Assembly (NCBI GenBank): GCA_034770075.1
Contig: CM068383.1
Coordinates: 38,521,222 to 38,585,221, forward strand
Direction: 5' to 3'
From: Aralia elata
Taxonomy: Eukaryota; Streptophyta; Magnoliopsida; Apiales; Araliaceae
DNA length: 64,000 bases
Made by a program: the position numbers and the translations under genes. Position 1 is the first letter of the stretch, and the number at the start of each line of letters is the position of its first letter. The notes under the pieces are model-generated. The model ran no database searches and had not been told where the DNA came from. It worked only from the letters and a program-made list of their open reading frames with translations. Positions 1-12,068 of the stretch are shown one piece after another.

Positions 1-511
1 CTCATTTCCTTGACAGAACTTCTTGACATTGTCAATAATGCTAACTAGTCTAATAATATCACATCAAATAATATGAGTTACTGTGTCGTGACAAATAATA
101 TAAAACGTTATGCATATGCTACTATAACAATTATTGAATCAAAATACTGTGCAATCGCTACTATATCAATTATTGAATCAATAATATAAAATACTGTGCA
201 ACACTGTGTGATACTGTGGAATATCGCGTACTACTGTGGAATAATGCGTTTTACTATTGTTTTTTATTACCGGGTATTTCAACATTTGCAGGTGATAGTA
301 TCGTTGACAATTTGTATAAAAATATTAATACTGTCGTTTTTCGTATCCGACAATTAGTCGTTGTGGGGCCCACCAATATTTTGTTATTTCGGCGCCGTCG
401 TACGTTACCGAATATAATATTCTCCGACAAAAAGAATATTCCCCAACATACTGTTTATCAGATAATTTGCACATAATACTCTTAACTATAACATTATATC
501 ATTTAAGCACT
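1..511. other. AT-rich sequence, no gene seen
   Basis: AT-rich sequence with no convincing coding frame; the 86-codon open stretch at 216-476 has no recognisable domain. A short imperfect tandem duplication is visible at about 117-201: two units sharing CTACTATA and CAATTATTGAATCA, then a run ending ACTGTGCAA. ACTGTG recurs several more times to about 240. It may be decayed flank of the pararetrovirus fragment to its right, but I cannot show this. Confidence 0.4.
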
Positions 512-1169
512 TTACTGTTTAGAATAATAATCATAAAAAAAATAATAAACTTTTATTGCATAAAGTCGGGGTCTTACATATAAGATCTTAGTATCTCGTG
601 CTAGATCTTTATAAAAATAAAAATCAGCAACGTATTGTAAACTTCCTAAAAATCTCTGTAACATATTTTTGTTTTTGATTTGGTCAGGGAAATTTTTCGC
701 AAAATGAATAGATCTGTTAATAGGAATAATTGTACTTTGGGAAATATTATGTCCCAAAAACCTAATTTTGTTTGAAACAAATTCATCTTTTTGGCTAACA
801 AAGCCAATCCATTCTTTTTAACAACATTTATAAAAATATTTAAATGTTTAAAATGTTGATCTATATCATGAGAAAATACTAGAATATCATCTATATAAAC
901 CATTATAAAAGTAGAATAGGGATTAAAAATATCATTTATAATTTTTTGAAATTTAGATGGGGCATTTTTATACCCAAATGGCAAAACATTCCATTCATAT
1001 TGACCAAATAGAACAGTGAAAGGAGTTTTATACCTGTCCACTGGATCAATTTGAATATGCCAAAAACCTGATTTTAAATTAAATTTTGAAAATATTTTTG
1101 CTTCAAATAAACGATTTAATAAATCTTTTTTATTAGGTATAGGATATCTGATCCATTTTAGCACCTTAT
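512..1169 (-). pseudogene. Endogenous caulimovirid reverse transcriptase, 3' fragment
   Basis: Read on the minus strand this resembles the reverse transcriptase of plant pararetroviruses (Caulimoviridae). The active-site motif YIDDILVFS lies near 885-905, preceded by a GFWHIQID-type motif and PFG-APS/F-type residues typical of this family. The frame runs from about 1164 to about 770. It then continues in another frame (about 757 to 545) through an RT-to-RNase H connection segment containing an LQRFLGSL-like motif, so there is at least one frameshift. The fragment begins exactly where a solo LTR is inserted (1170), and its upstream half is at 28082-28488. No movement protein, coat protein or protease region is present, so this is a dead, partial integrated copy. 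The genus is uncertain; a Florendovirus- or Petuvirus-like origin is a guess. Confidence 0.8.
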
Positions 1170-1497
1170 TGTGATGATCTGAGTCTTCAAAAATTATTAA
1201 AATAAGATTTTAAATAAATAAAATTCTTATTATGTGATATAATGTGTGAATTGTAATGCATAAATGAATAAGTGTTGTACAATATATGATTTTTGTAAGT
1301 GAATGAGTAAACAAGGTTCAATATATTTACGCATATATTGGTAATGTATAAGTAAATTTATTCTTATTGAAAAAACAAGGAATATATTAAAATAATTTTC
1401 ATAATTTTTTTTAAATATTTAATTATTTAATTTTTGGTAATATTGGGTTACATATGTGCGTAATGTACCATTACGTGATATGTACGGAGGGCCTAAG

Positions 1498-3300
1498 TGT
1501 TAGGTTTGTATATAACGCAAGCATGCAATCAAATTACACAAATAGGGCGGAAACGTGATAAAACGGATTTTAAAATTTTAATACAAACCGTCACCATGAT
1601 CTATCCTTGTGTTCAATTATCAATTAACGAAAGAGAAAGATAATACGAATTATAACCTCGTAGATCAAAGCTTCCTCGGGTACAAATTGAACTCCTAGTC
1701 CTTCGTGTTCTCCTTGAATTCCACCGATGAGATTCCTTCCTTTGATCAACGTTAGCCACCCAAGTGTTTGGCCTCTAGAGGTGATCTACTAAGGAAGAAT
1801 AGGTATTCAAGAAGTTGGGTGTTGGCAAAACCCTAGTTTCTATCTCTATAGAAATTGCAAGTACTCTCCACAATCTAATACAAGAGTGTGTAACCCTAAT
1901 CTATGATAAAACTTCTCTTATTTATAGATGTAGGAAAACCCTACCCTAAACTATTTAGGATTAGAGTTTCTATTATAATTAAACTCCTTTAATTAATTAT
2001 GCTCCTAATCCAATTAGGAATTCATGAGAGAGTACTTCTATTAATTAATTCCCAATCCCTCTTAGGAATTAAATAATAGTAATAGTAATAATAATAATAA
2101 TAATAAGACTCCTCTTATTAATTTATATTTAATATTTCCAAAATATTAAATAATAAATATTAAGCTATTTAATTTATTCTATCTCCATAGACTAAATTAA
2201 ATACACTTAACTTATTATTACAATTATGCCATTTACTTCTTAAATAAATATTTTTCTTTTGCGGTGTGACCCTTTAGGTTTGTCCATATTAAACCGGTTG
2301 TGAATAAATCAATTAAAACAATTCTAATTTTATTTAAATAAATGAATTAAACTATTTAATTCATTTAAATAAATAATATTTATTCTACAATAAGGGTAAG
2401 CCCCCTTAGCGATCAACGACTTTCCAAATAATATAGATATCAACATTAATCACAAAAGAATCTTTCAGTGCACAGTTACCGTACAATTCAATCCTTTTAC
2501 CATACAATGTCCTAATTAAATATAAGATATGGATTTACTGTCAAGTCTTATTTTATTTAATTATATGTATTTCGATTCTCAAATGCACAACTCTAAATAA
2601 TGCAAATTAGAAACTCCTTTCTAATTTCATTCTGCCTTGGGCAAGGACTACTGAGTTGTCATTTATTGAATCACATAGGACATTCACATCTTTTACTAGA
2701 CGTGGTAGATTCTTTGTTGATCATTCACCTATCTCCATGTACAACTTATTATACCCAATCATACCCTTTGATATACCCTAAAGGTCTTAAGGGACATGTC
2801 AAAGCATAACTCATCATACACAAGATACTATGATGATCTCAAGTCCAAGGATCACTTGTACTACTATCACTAGAGGAATTTCTATTGACAGGCGAGTAAA
2901 ACTCCATTAGGTATTCCTTAGCAAGCCACGTTCAGTGAACTTATTCTCCAATAAGCACCTACATACTTGGTTTAGTGTCTCCACACAAATGATTATGAGA
3001 TCAATCATCCTTTTCCTAAGAGCAAGCAATGTATGTACTAATCTATCCGGATTCACTAATCCTCTTTTTAGTAATCCAACGATTAGGAACGATTTTAGTT
3101 TGTAAGCTATCTAGAATTTAGATCTCATTAGCATGATCACCATCATGATTCTAAAAGTATTGCTCAAAACTATGGGTTTATCACATTTAATATAACAACA
3201 CAATGTAGATAGAGTAAAATGCCTTTAATAACCGAATAAGATTACAAAGTATATGCTACATCATATCAAATATGATTGGCTTGCGTGCATACTACTTTTA
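1498..3300 (-). repeat. Copia-1 3' LTR
   Basis: About 1.80 kb, closely matching the 5' LTR (12070-13410 plus 24504-24960) and the Copia-2 LTR (40611-42433, opposite strand). Read on the minus strand the inner end at 3300 is TAAAAGTAGT where the partner LTR has TGAAAGTAGT, so the first dinucleotide has decayed. The outer end is ...CCTAACA. Near 2077-2106 it carries an AAT/AGT microsatellite that varies in length between LTR copies. The 69-codon open stretch at 2600-2809 lies inside the LTR and recurs on the other LTRs; I see no reason to call it a gene. Confidence 0.9.
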
Positions 3301-5655
3301 ATCTCACACTTGCACTAAAGCCAATCGCCATGGTATCTTATACCCTTCTTCTCTAAGTGACGATCATCCTGCTGTTTGGATAAAGTTTCAGTAAATGAAT
3401 ATGCAATATTGTTCTTGAGAGTCCACTATCTCTATAGTGACTTCTCCTCTTTTAATGATTCTACTAATCAAATGAAAGTGCCGCAACACATGTTTGAATC
3501 AAAGATGAGACTTAGGAACTATTCCTAGTTCTATGATAAACTTTTCATCCAAACAATCAACTTGCAGCTTCATTTACAACTATATACTTTGTTTTTGTCA
3601 CTAAACCAGCAACTCTTTGCTGTTTGGAACCTTTCTAATTCACTGCACTACCATTCAAAGTAACAATTTACCCTAAAGTGGATTTGTTATCGTCTTGGTC
3701 AGTCTGAAAAACTTGAGTCTGTTTAACCCTCTAGTTTTAATTCAGACCCACCACGAATTATGATCACATCTTCAGTAACGGTTAAGTACTTAAAGATGTT
3801 TATCACTGTCTTATAGTGATCTTCTCTAGAATATGACTGATCAATATCAGGCCTTGTATATTCATTGCATACATGATAGTAACTCATGCGATCTCCTTTT
3901 ATTGAGGACAATTTAAAGAGATACACTCCATGACTTATCATCATAAGACCTCTCTTGGAGTTTGTCAAGCTAAACGCCTTTAGCATCGAATGAATATACG
4001 TTCATTGGGTCAAGCCGAACATCCTTTTAAGTCTATCTATATATATTTATATCCCCAATTTATAGGATGCTCCTCCCAAGTTATTCATGGAGGAATGTTT
4101 AGACAATTTTATCTTTACTGATTGTAGTATTGGTGTGTCATTCCTTATCAGTAGTATATCAACATATAATACTAGCAATGTCACAACACTCCCACTGACC
4201 CTTTTGTACATACTAGGTTCATTCTCGTTTTTGATAAAATCAAACTCTTTTGATTGTCTCGTCAAAACGAATGTTCAATCTTTGAGAAGCTTGCTTCAAT
4301 CCATAAATGGATCATTGTAGCTTAGAAACACGATTTGCTTCAACCTTTGAAACAAATTCCTCTGGCTGTATCTTACATACATTCTTCTCAAGTCTTTTTT
4401 GAGGAAGGACGTCTCCACATCCATTTTGCCAGATTTCGTAATAAGCTGCAATCACAAGCAAAATCCAAATGGACTTGAGCATTACTCGGTAATAAGGTTT
4501 TATCACAGTCAACTCCTTGACTTTATTTGAAACCTTTTAAACAGGTCTGGTCTTATAGGTCTCCACCTTGCCATTTGCCCTTGTCTTTCTCTTTAAAGAC
4601 CCATATACACCCTTTAGGCACTATGCCTTTCGGTGGAGTAACCAGAGTCTATACTTGGTTATCATACATAGAGTCCATTTCGGATTTAATGGCCATCTGC
4701 CATTTCTCTGAGTGTTTTCTACTCATAGCCTCATCGTATATAACTGGATCATCATCCTCTATGATGCGTACCTCATCATCATCCTCTATGATGAATCCAT
4801 ACCTCTTAGGTATCTTCGGTACTCTTCCAGATTTACGATTCGATTGTGGTACAATAGGTCTATCTACAGGTCCCTCGGTTTAACTTAAAGTGCTTTGTGG
4901 TTCTTGAACTCTTTCAAGATCTATTACCCTCCCACTAGCTCTTTTAATGATAAACACCTTTATACAAGAAGGCAGCATGTAGGATTATAGTAATAATACC
5001 CTAAACTTTCTTTAGGATATCCCACAACTCTGCACTTGTCAGATTTTGTCCCAAACTTATCTTTTGAAATATTTTCACATAAGTTGGATGACCCCTTATC
5101 TTAACATACTTAAGATTAGGAATCCTCCCTATCCATAACTTTTATGGAGTCTTGGGGCCGAATTTTAAGGTTACCTTATTTTGTAGATATGCAGCCGTTT
5201 CTAGGGCATAACCCCAGATGGATACTGGAATGTCGGTAAAAATCATTATGGACCACACCATGTCCAACAAGGTACAATTTCTCTTTTAAGATACACCAAT
5301 CAATCATTGTGTATCATGAAGTGTCCATTATGAGAAAATGCCATTTTGAGATAATCTAGAAACTCATTGTACAAGTATTCCTTCTTCAATCTGATCAAAG
5401 AATCTTAATACTTTGTCAATTTGTTTCACTTCTAAATTCTTTGAACCTTTCAAATGATTCAGACTTGTATTTCATCAAATACACATATTCAACTCTTTGA
5501 ATGATCATCTCCTTTTCTTTTACTAGTTTGTTCAATTTGCAAAATTATTTTTTTATGTAAGTCAAGTTTACAAAGTCCATCAAGTGATCTTCCAGTTTCA
5601 AACAAAACATTATCATTATAAATAGAACAACAATTGTTCTTAAATATAATACCAG
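3301..5655 (-). pseudogene. Copia-1 pol: integrase, reverse transcriptase and RNase H remnants
   Basis: Minus-strand translation in shifting frames shows copia domains in order. A pre-integrase segment lies at about 5655-5489 (NNCCSIYNDNVLFETG). The integrase C-terminal part is at about 5250-4990, with a WGYALETAAYL-like stretch. The RT starts at about 4700-4540 (MYDNQVW...CKWVFKEKDKG), and the catalytic motif is YVDILLIRND near 4165-4135, where one Asp of the usual YVDD is lost. An RT end segment (SKRGL...GVYLFK) is at 3986-3900, a TRPDI segment at about 3860, and RNase H remnants run from about 3720 to 3450. Numerous stops make it a pseudogene. A purine-rich stretch next to the 3' LTR (3316-3301) is the degenerate polypurine tract. 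Confidence 0.85.
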
Positions 5656-6870
5656 AACCTTCCTTGTGCAACAACGAAAGTAATAATACTTCTTAAGAGA
5701 ACTGGAACATAATAACAACTTATTAACTTAACAGACTTGCCCGTAGGCAACGCTAAACTATAAGTTCCTACGGCTAATGTAGCAACCATTACTCCATTCT
5801 CCGCACGTAAGATTACTTACTCTTTGTTTAGCTTTCTACTTCTGCTTAGTCTCTGTATTGGATTGCATACGTGAGAACTATAGCCGGTATCCAATACCCA
5901 AGTAGAACTTTGACTTACAGAAAGATTTATTTCAATGATGAACAAACCTATATCTGTAACCGAAGCTTCACTAAGCTTCTTCTGGTTAGCCTCTACAAGA
6001 TTCTGCTTACAGCTTCCTTTCCAGTGTCCAGGCTTATTGCAGTGGAAGCAAACTCCTTTGCTATCTGCATCAGTTTTGTTCTTAGTATCCTTAGTTATTG
6101 TCTTTCCTTATACCTTCTTTGAATTGTTCTTCTTTTAAGAAGATCCTTTGACCCTCTTCCGTTTCCTGGAAGAATCATCTACCAGTAAGACTTGGTCTTT
6201 CTTGGTTGAAAAGTGACTATTTACAGTTTTTCAACGTGTTTAAACAACTCATGCAGGCTGACATATATCTTATTCATGTGGAAATTCACAATAAATTGTG
6301 AGAAAGAGTCCGGAAGTGATTGCAAGATCAAATCTTGGATCATCTCTCCATCCATTACTAAACCCAGTTATCCCAATTGTTCAATCAGATTGATCATTTT
6401 TGAGGATATTTGTCTATACTGTAGTGCCATCGGTTATTCTAGATTGGAAGAGCTCCTTAGATATCTAATATCTAGCAGTCCTACTTTCCCCACCATTTAA
6501 CTCCTTGAAGCTGCAGGAGTACAGTAGGAGCATCCATAGTTTCATGCTGACGCTGAAGCTCGTTACTCATTGATGCGAGCATGATGCATTGAGCTAACTG
6601 TGCATCATCTTGCCACTTTCTAAAAGTAACAATCTCTTCCTCTGAGGCATTATCTGCAACCATTGCAGGGATATGCATATTAAAGACATAAGATAGCTTT
6701 TCAGCCTTGAGAACTATTCTCAAATTCTTTAACCAGCCCTTTTAATTTAGTCCGGTTAATTAGTATCTAATATGCTCTGCAGTGATAGTAAATTAGACAT
6801 TGTAAAATTCTGTAAATGAATTTATAATTTAACAATATTTTAGCATACATTCAATACAGAGACTAAGTAG
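5656..6870 (-). pseudogene. Copia-1 gag and protease start (duplicated copy)
   Basis: Second copy of the gag-protease segment. It has the gag frame 6723-6481, a zinc knuckle near 6060-6021 and the DTG protease motif near 5903-5880. This copy is contiguous with the downstream pol remnants (pre-integrase at 5655). Small differences from the other copy include FRKWQDD versus FRKWQND and SEEEI versus SEKEI. Both copies contain stops. Confidence 0.8.
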
Positions 6871-8015
6871 AACCTTCCTTGTCCAACAACGAAAGTAATA
6901 ATATTTCTTAAGACAAATGGAACATAATAACAACTTATTAACTTAACAGACTTGCCCGTAGGCAACGCTAAAATATAAGTTCCTACGGCTAATGTAGCAA
7001 CCATTACTCCATTCTCCGCACGTAAGATTACTTACTCTTTGTTTAGCTTTCTACTTCTGCTTAGTTTCTGTATTGGATTGCATACGTGAGAACTATAGCC
7101 GGTATCCAATACCCAAGTAGAACTTTGACTTACAGAAAGATTTATTTCAATGATGAACAAACCTATATCTGTAACCGAAGCTTCACTAAGCTTCTTCTGG
7201 TTAGCCTCTACAAGATTCTGCTTACAGTTTCCTTTCCAGTGTCCAGGCTTATTGCAGTGGAAGCAAACTCCTTTGCTATCTGCATCAGTTTTGTTCTTAG
7301 TATCCTTAGTTATTGTCTTTCCTTATACCTTCTTTGAATTGTTCTTCTTTTAAGAAGATCCTTTGGCCCTCTTCCATTTCCTGGACGAATCATCTACCAG
7401 TAAGACTTGGTCTTTCTTGGTTAAAAAGTGACTATTTACAGTTTTTCAACGTGTTTAAACAACTCATGCAGGCTGACATATAGTTTATTCATGTGGAAAT
7501 TCACAATAAATTGTGAGAAAGAGTCCGGAAGTGATTGCAAGATCAAATCTTGGATCATCTCTCCATCCATTACTAAACCCAGTTATCCCAATTGTTCAAT
7601 CAGATTGATCATTTTTGAGGATATTTGTCTATACTGTAGTGCCATCGGTTATTCTAGATTGGAAGAGCTCCTTAGATATCTAATATCCAGCAGTCCTACT
7701 TTCCCCACCATTTAACTCCTTGAAGCTGCAGGAGTACAGTAGGAGCATCCATAGTTTCATGCTGATGCTGAAGCTCGTTACTCATGGATGCGAGCATGAT
7801 GCATTGAGCTAACTGTGCATCATTTTGCCACTTTCTAAAAGTAGCAATCTCTTTCTCTGAGGTATTGTCTGCAACCATTGCAGGGATATGCATATTAAAG
7901 ACATAAGATAACTTTTTAGCCTTGAGAACTATTCTCAAATTCTTTAACCAGTCCTTTTAATTTAGTTCGGTTAATTAGTATCTAATATGTTCCGCAGTGA
8001 TAGTAAATTAGACAT
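6871..8015 (-). pseudogene. Copia-1 gag and protease start (upstream copy)
   Basis: The minus-strand gag begins with ATG at 8015-8013 (MSNLLSLRNIL, matching Copia-2 MSNSLSLRSIL). It continues through the conserved FRKWQNDAQLAQCIMLASMSNEL segment (split here as FRKWQNDAQLAQCIM and LASMSNEL) in the 80-codon frame 7938-7696. A CCHC zinc knuckle (FHCNKPGHW) lies near 7275-7236, and the aspartic-protease motif DTGYSSHVC near 7118-7095. Several stops, including one just after the start, disable it. This is a UBN2-type copia gag, which packages RNA in virus-like particles in live elements. Confidence 0.8.
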
Positions 8016-8085
8016 TGTAAAATTCTGTAAATGAATTTATAATTTAACAACATTTTAGCATACATTCATTTCTTAATTAATCACC

Positions 8086-8668
8086 AAAATAAATTAGGTC
8101 TTTATTTTAAATTGGTATCTCTCACTTTTTCATCAAACTATATTACCCTCAATATATAGTTCGACAAATCTAATTAAAGATTTGTTAGTGAGAATAAGGA
8201 TTTTATTTCAAATGTATATAGTCTTATGTGTGCACAACAAACTATATATAAATAAATAGGTAGACAACTATTGTCAATTACATCACTATGTAACTCCTTG
8301 TATTTTGCCTCTTAGATTATAATGGTCAAGTGTGTGCACATCCGAACTAAAATAATCTAAGTTAAATCCAACCTAGCACTTCCATATATGTGAAGAGAAA
8401 AAGACTGCCCTTGTGTGTGCACAACAAAGCAAAAATGTTCAATTCCTTAATAAGCATCAAATGTGATAAAACAACATCTTAAATATTTAATACTCGCCTT
8501 GTGTGTGCACAACAAACTCATATTAAATATTTAATACTCTATTGCTTTACCATGCTAGAAGGCGACGTTCGATATTCCAAATATCTTTGAATGTTTAGGA
8601 CTTAATATGATTTCTTTGAGGGGTTTGTTATTATTTGTCTCATCTTGTTTAGCGCGCATGCACATATA
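8086..8668 (-). other. Copia-1 5' untranslated leader, gag-proximal part
   Basis: Non-coding leader matching Copia-2 at about 43390-43860. It contains four dispersed copies of a GTGTGCACAACAAA-type motif at about 8225-8243, 8327-8345, 8409-8429 and 8497-8519. Copia-2 keeps two, with the central GC lost (TTGTTGTGTCACACAA). TATTAAATATTTAATA stretches follow two of the motifs. Confidence 0.6.
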
Positions 8669-10725
8669 TGTAGACACCCAAATTTTGCGTTCCCTATACT
8701 AACCGTGATAGGAGGGCAAAATCGTCAATTGAACCGGCCTGCGAGAGCAAAGGATGGGCACAAGCACGAACGCTCAACACCACCGCGACGATTGGCGACC
8801 AAAGTTGACGTGACAATAAGGCCGTCCGAAACGAGCATTCCCGAATGAGGTGGCACGTCTCCCGGTAATTCCCGGACTGCAAAATACAAGCCTGTCAGCA
8901 GAAACCGACGTTACGGCACGAAAGTCGAGGCGTGGCACGAAAATCGAGAAAGTCAAACCGTCCAGCCGCGGATTGATCTGCGGCCAATAAGTGCGCCTTT
9001 TGAAAACATGGATCTCGAAACACGGAACTCGAAACCAGGTGAGTGGAAGGCAGGCGGCCAGCCAGCCTATTTCAGCTCATTCCCTCTTCAGCATACAGGA
9101 GGTTCAGCAGATTGGGAGGAGAAGAGAATTCAGCACAGCAGCAGCACGGAAATAGAGAGAAAAATAGCTAAATTTTGCAACAAAATATGAGAGAAAGAGA
9201 GAAAAAAGAGAGGATTTATACTCTTTTGATTTTGATTGTATCAAATATACTTCTTATCCTATTACAATACACAAGTTTACCTCCATTTGAGATCATTTGC
9301 AAGGTGAAAATTCCCTTTTTTATAGCAATTTATATCATATTATTTGGTTAAATTAAATGTAGTTTTCATGTAATTTATGGGGGGATAATGGATTAGGGAT
9401 TATTAGTGAGGGTTCCATCGGAACAAAATTCTTCCTAATAACCCGAGGATATCCAATTGGTGAAATTTCTAGCTTGTTTATGGTGATTTATTGGGTGTAA
9501 TCTATTTAGATTATCATTTTCGGATATCATGGTGTATTAGGCAAATCCGTGTTGGTTAGTTTCGTAGTATTCATTTTGTGGGCATGTAGTAATCTCGGGT
9601 GTGAGCCTAGGAATGCGACCCCGTGGTCCAAATCCGATGATGGACGTTTTGATGTATGTAATAGATTCAAGGTGCTCGTTTTTGTAACATGTAATCGTCG
9701 GGCCTTAAAACGACGCTAAGGCGAGAATCGGATTTAAGGCCCCGTAGTAGTGAAATATGTGATTGTTGGCGTTCGGGGTATTTTGATGGCTTACATGCCC
9801 GTGAATAGCCCCCTATGCGTTTTGATGTTTAATTTGATTTGTAACACCAAATAAAAGATTTCAAAGCCAAAACAATAAAGATTTTTCTAAAATCAATCAA
9901 AGTAGGATATTAGCATCACGAGGCTAAGAATTGGAAATGCTAATGAAAGTCGATTCCTATTTTACGAGAAAGCTAAAGAGAAGTTGTTTCCAAATGTCAC
10001 AAAAATAGTTTTATAAAGAGAAATAACCGTTTTACTAAACCTTGATACATAGGGCGAAAGAGATCCTAGAAATTGCCCATCATTTATGAAAGCAACGTAT
10101 AAATCTCGATTCCTATTTTGGCTAAGGTTTAACAAATTCATGTTTTGTCAAAACAACACTTAATGAAAAATCTCATAGCTTTTGCCAATTAAAATCAAAC
10201 CTTTCTCATAAAGAAATGAAGCTTCATCGAATAGGCTAAAAGACATTCTAAAGCATTCTCAAAATAAAACACGTCTCTTTCAAAAAACACCAAAAAGAAT
10301 TCCTTTTTTATACAAAACTCACCACAACATTCATTAGGCACCCACACACACACGCACACATACATATTTCATGAATTAAAGGATAGAAAAACATCAAGGT
10401 TGCGGTAACCGTGTTTCACGGAAGTCGGAGGGTGCCTAACACCTTCCCCTCGCTTAAGCAAGCCCCCGAACTCTATGAATCTCGGTTTGCAGACCAATTA
10501 ATTCGGAGTCACATATGAGCCAGAGATTTAAAAAGAGCGAAAACTCGGATGAGTTGGTACATCCATTTCAAGTATACCAACTGGCGACTCTGGTTAATTG
10601 GCTCATCATAAAAAACAAATCTTTCAAAATCCCGTCGACATTAATGCCGATCTTTTCCCAAAAATCATTCAATCAAAAGGCTAAAATTGGAAAAGACAAA
10701 AAAAAGACGAGACCCGGCGTCGACA
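8669..10725 (+). mobile_element. Solo LTR, Ty3/gypsy-type family 'TGTAGACACCC', copy 1
   Basis: A 2057-bp solo LTR, starting TGTAGACACCC and ending CCGGCGTCGACA, flanked by the perfect TSD ATATA (8664-8668 and 10726-10730). The empty site is seen in Copia-2 near 43380. It shares its whole length with copies at 29997-32040 (minus) and 47425-49566. A (CA)n microsatellite lies near 10348-10370. A near-palindrome GCCGCGGATTGATCTGCGGC lies at about 8960-8980. Open stretches inside it (for example 8645-8848) are not conserved as genes. The lineage is not certain; a Tat/OTA-type gypsy is plausible. Confidence 0.9.
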
Positions 10726-10730
10726 ATATA

Positions 10731-12055
10731 TATATAAAATACACGTCATATTATTTGACATGCGAAGCATGTTGGATAATATATAATATATATATATATA
10801 GTAATCATGCACATATAGAATACTATATTCTACCCGGATTGATTATGGACTTTTATTCTAGTTTGGTTCACTAGAGCCACCAAGTGAACCAAAAGGTCAA
10901 ACCTAGGGTGCAAGAATTAAATTTAAATATAACTATTACATTTAAACCCGGGCTCCATTACAAACGGGTCTTCAAGCGCTCCTTGCTCATTGGTCTCCAA
11001 TTCTTCAAAATAATTCTAACCAAACCTATTACATTTACTATTTACTATAATAGAAACCTTATTCAGCAGTCAAGGGGAAGTACATAGGAGGGAGATAAAT
11101 TTACATTAAGAAAAATTAGAGAAGACGAGGTATGCAGACCCCATTTATAAAAACCCATTCATTCAAGCATCCTCTAAAATAATTCCAATCATACATTGGT
11201 CAATAGTCCATAATCAATCTCTATTTATTATCATACATATCTCCATATGCATCAATAAATAACATTCATCTCGTGAATAATTATACCATTCCATATATGC
11301 ATTGATATCATTTAATGGGTAATTAAAAGTTTACTAGAAGTCCAATTTTGAAACAAAAATAAATTCCTTTATTTTAATCAAAATTTAAATCATAATAAAC
11401 TTCTTTATTTTATTTTATCCAATTTTGAATAAAAATAAACTCCTTTATTTTTAAACAAAGTCCAAATCAAAATAAACTCCTTTACTTTAATTAACATGAA
11501 ATTCAATTTCAAGTTCAAAATAAACTCCTTTATTTTAACTTAAAATTACTGAAAAATAAAATATGTTGAATCATATTCCTTATCAAAATAAACATCTTTA
11601 TTTTTAAGGAAACATGGAGTCCTATTTCATATGTGAATAAACTCCTTTATTCTAGGAAACATGGAATCCTATTCCAAAATAGAATAAACTCTTTTATTCT
11701 AGTTAACATGGAATCCAATTCCAAGTTAAAATAAAACTTTTAATTTTAATCATATTCCAATTCAAAATAAACCTTTTATCTTAATTGAAAATAAATAAAG
11801 TCAAAATAAAAAATTTTTCAAATTCTGCAGACCGGTGCGGCCGCGCTCCAAATTGAACTAGGAGCGGCGCGGCTGCGCTGCACCCCCAGAAACGTTTTCT
11901 GGGTTCAGGCGCGGCCGCGCTCCAGAATGAACTAGAAGCGGCGCGGCCGCGCTGCGATGCAGATTTAGGAAAAATTTTCTGCCCAAAAAATCCGATCGTA
12001 TCGCATATCAATTCACACATGGAATCATCAAAATCAATAATTAACACAAGGATTA
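10731..12055 (-). other. Copia-1 leader with four GC-rich palindromes
   Basis: Untranslated leader between the PBS and the gag-proximal leader, homologous to 42434-43380 of Copia-2. The middle is AT-rich, with repeated AAATAAACTCCTTTATTTTA-like units (about 11340-11790). Next to the PBS is an array of four GC-rich palindromes starting at 11835, 11867, 11909 and 11941 (spacing 32, 42, 32). A (TA)n run sits near 10778-10800. No reading frame of note. Confidence 0.75.
11835..11952. repeat. Copia-1 paired GC-rich palindromes (32 bp apart)
   Basis: Four 12-mers at 11835 (GTGCGGCCGCGC), 11867 (GCGCGGCTGCGC), 11909 and 11941 (both GCGCGGCCGCGC). Start-to-start 32, 42, 32. Spacers inside pairs are similar (CCAAATTGAACTAGG versus CCAGAATGAACTAGA). 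Confidence 0.9.
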
Positions 12056-12068
12056 GGCTCTGATACCA
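12056..12068 (-). promoter_or_regulatory. Copia-1 primer-binding site (initiator tRNA-Met type)
   Basis: Minus-strand TGGTATCAGAGCC, one base inside the 5' LTR end at 12070. This is the standard complement to the 3' end of plant initiator tRNA-Met and fixes the element's orientation. Confidence 0.9.

Larger units (their letters stand above)
5656..8085 (-). repeat. 1.2-kb direct tandem duplication of Copia-1 gag-protease region
   Basis: Two adjacent units, about 5656-6870 and 6871-8085, are near-identical with a constant offset of 1215 bp. For example, the same 83-codon open stretch starts at 5871 and 7086, and the gag segment occurs at 6481-6723 and 7696-7938. The proximal copy ends ...CATACATTCAATACAGAGACTAAGT, where the distal copy continues CATACATTCATTTC, so a short filler marks the junction near 6850-6870. 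Copia-2 has only one copy, so the duplication arose within Copia-1 after insertion or in its immediate source element. Confidence 0.9.

Noticed and set aside
2600..2809. 69-codon ORF conserved at 2600-2809 and 41124-41333
   Set aside because: Conserved only because both lie in copies of the same copia LTR; no domain or coding signature.
11831..11960. CpG island or host gene promoter
   Set aside because: The GC-rich patch is confined to the leader of a copia element and is repeated in Copia-2; no host gene follows.
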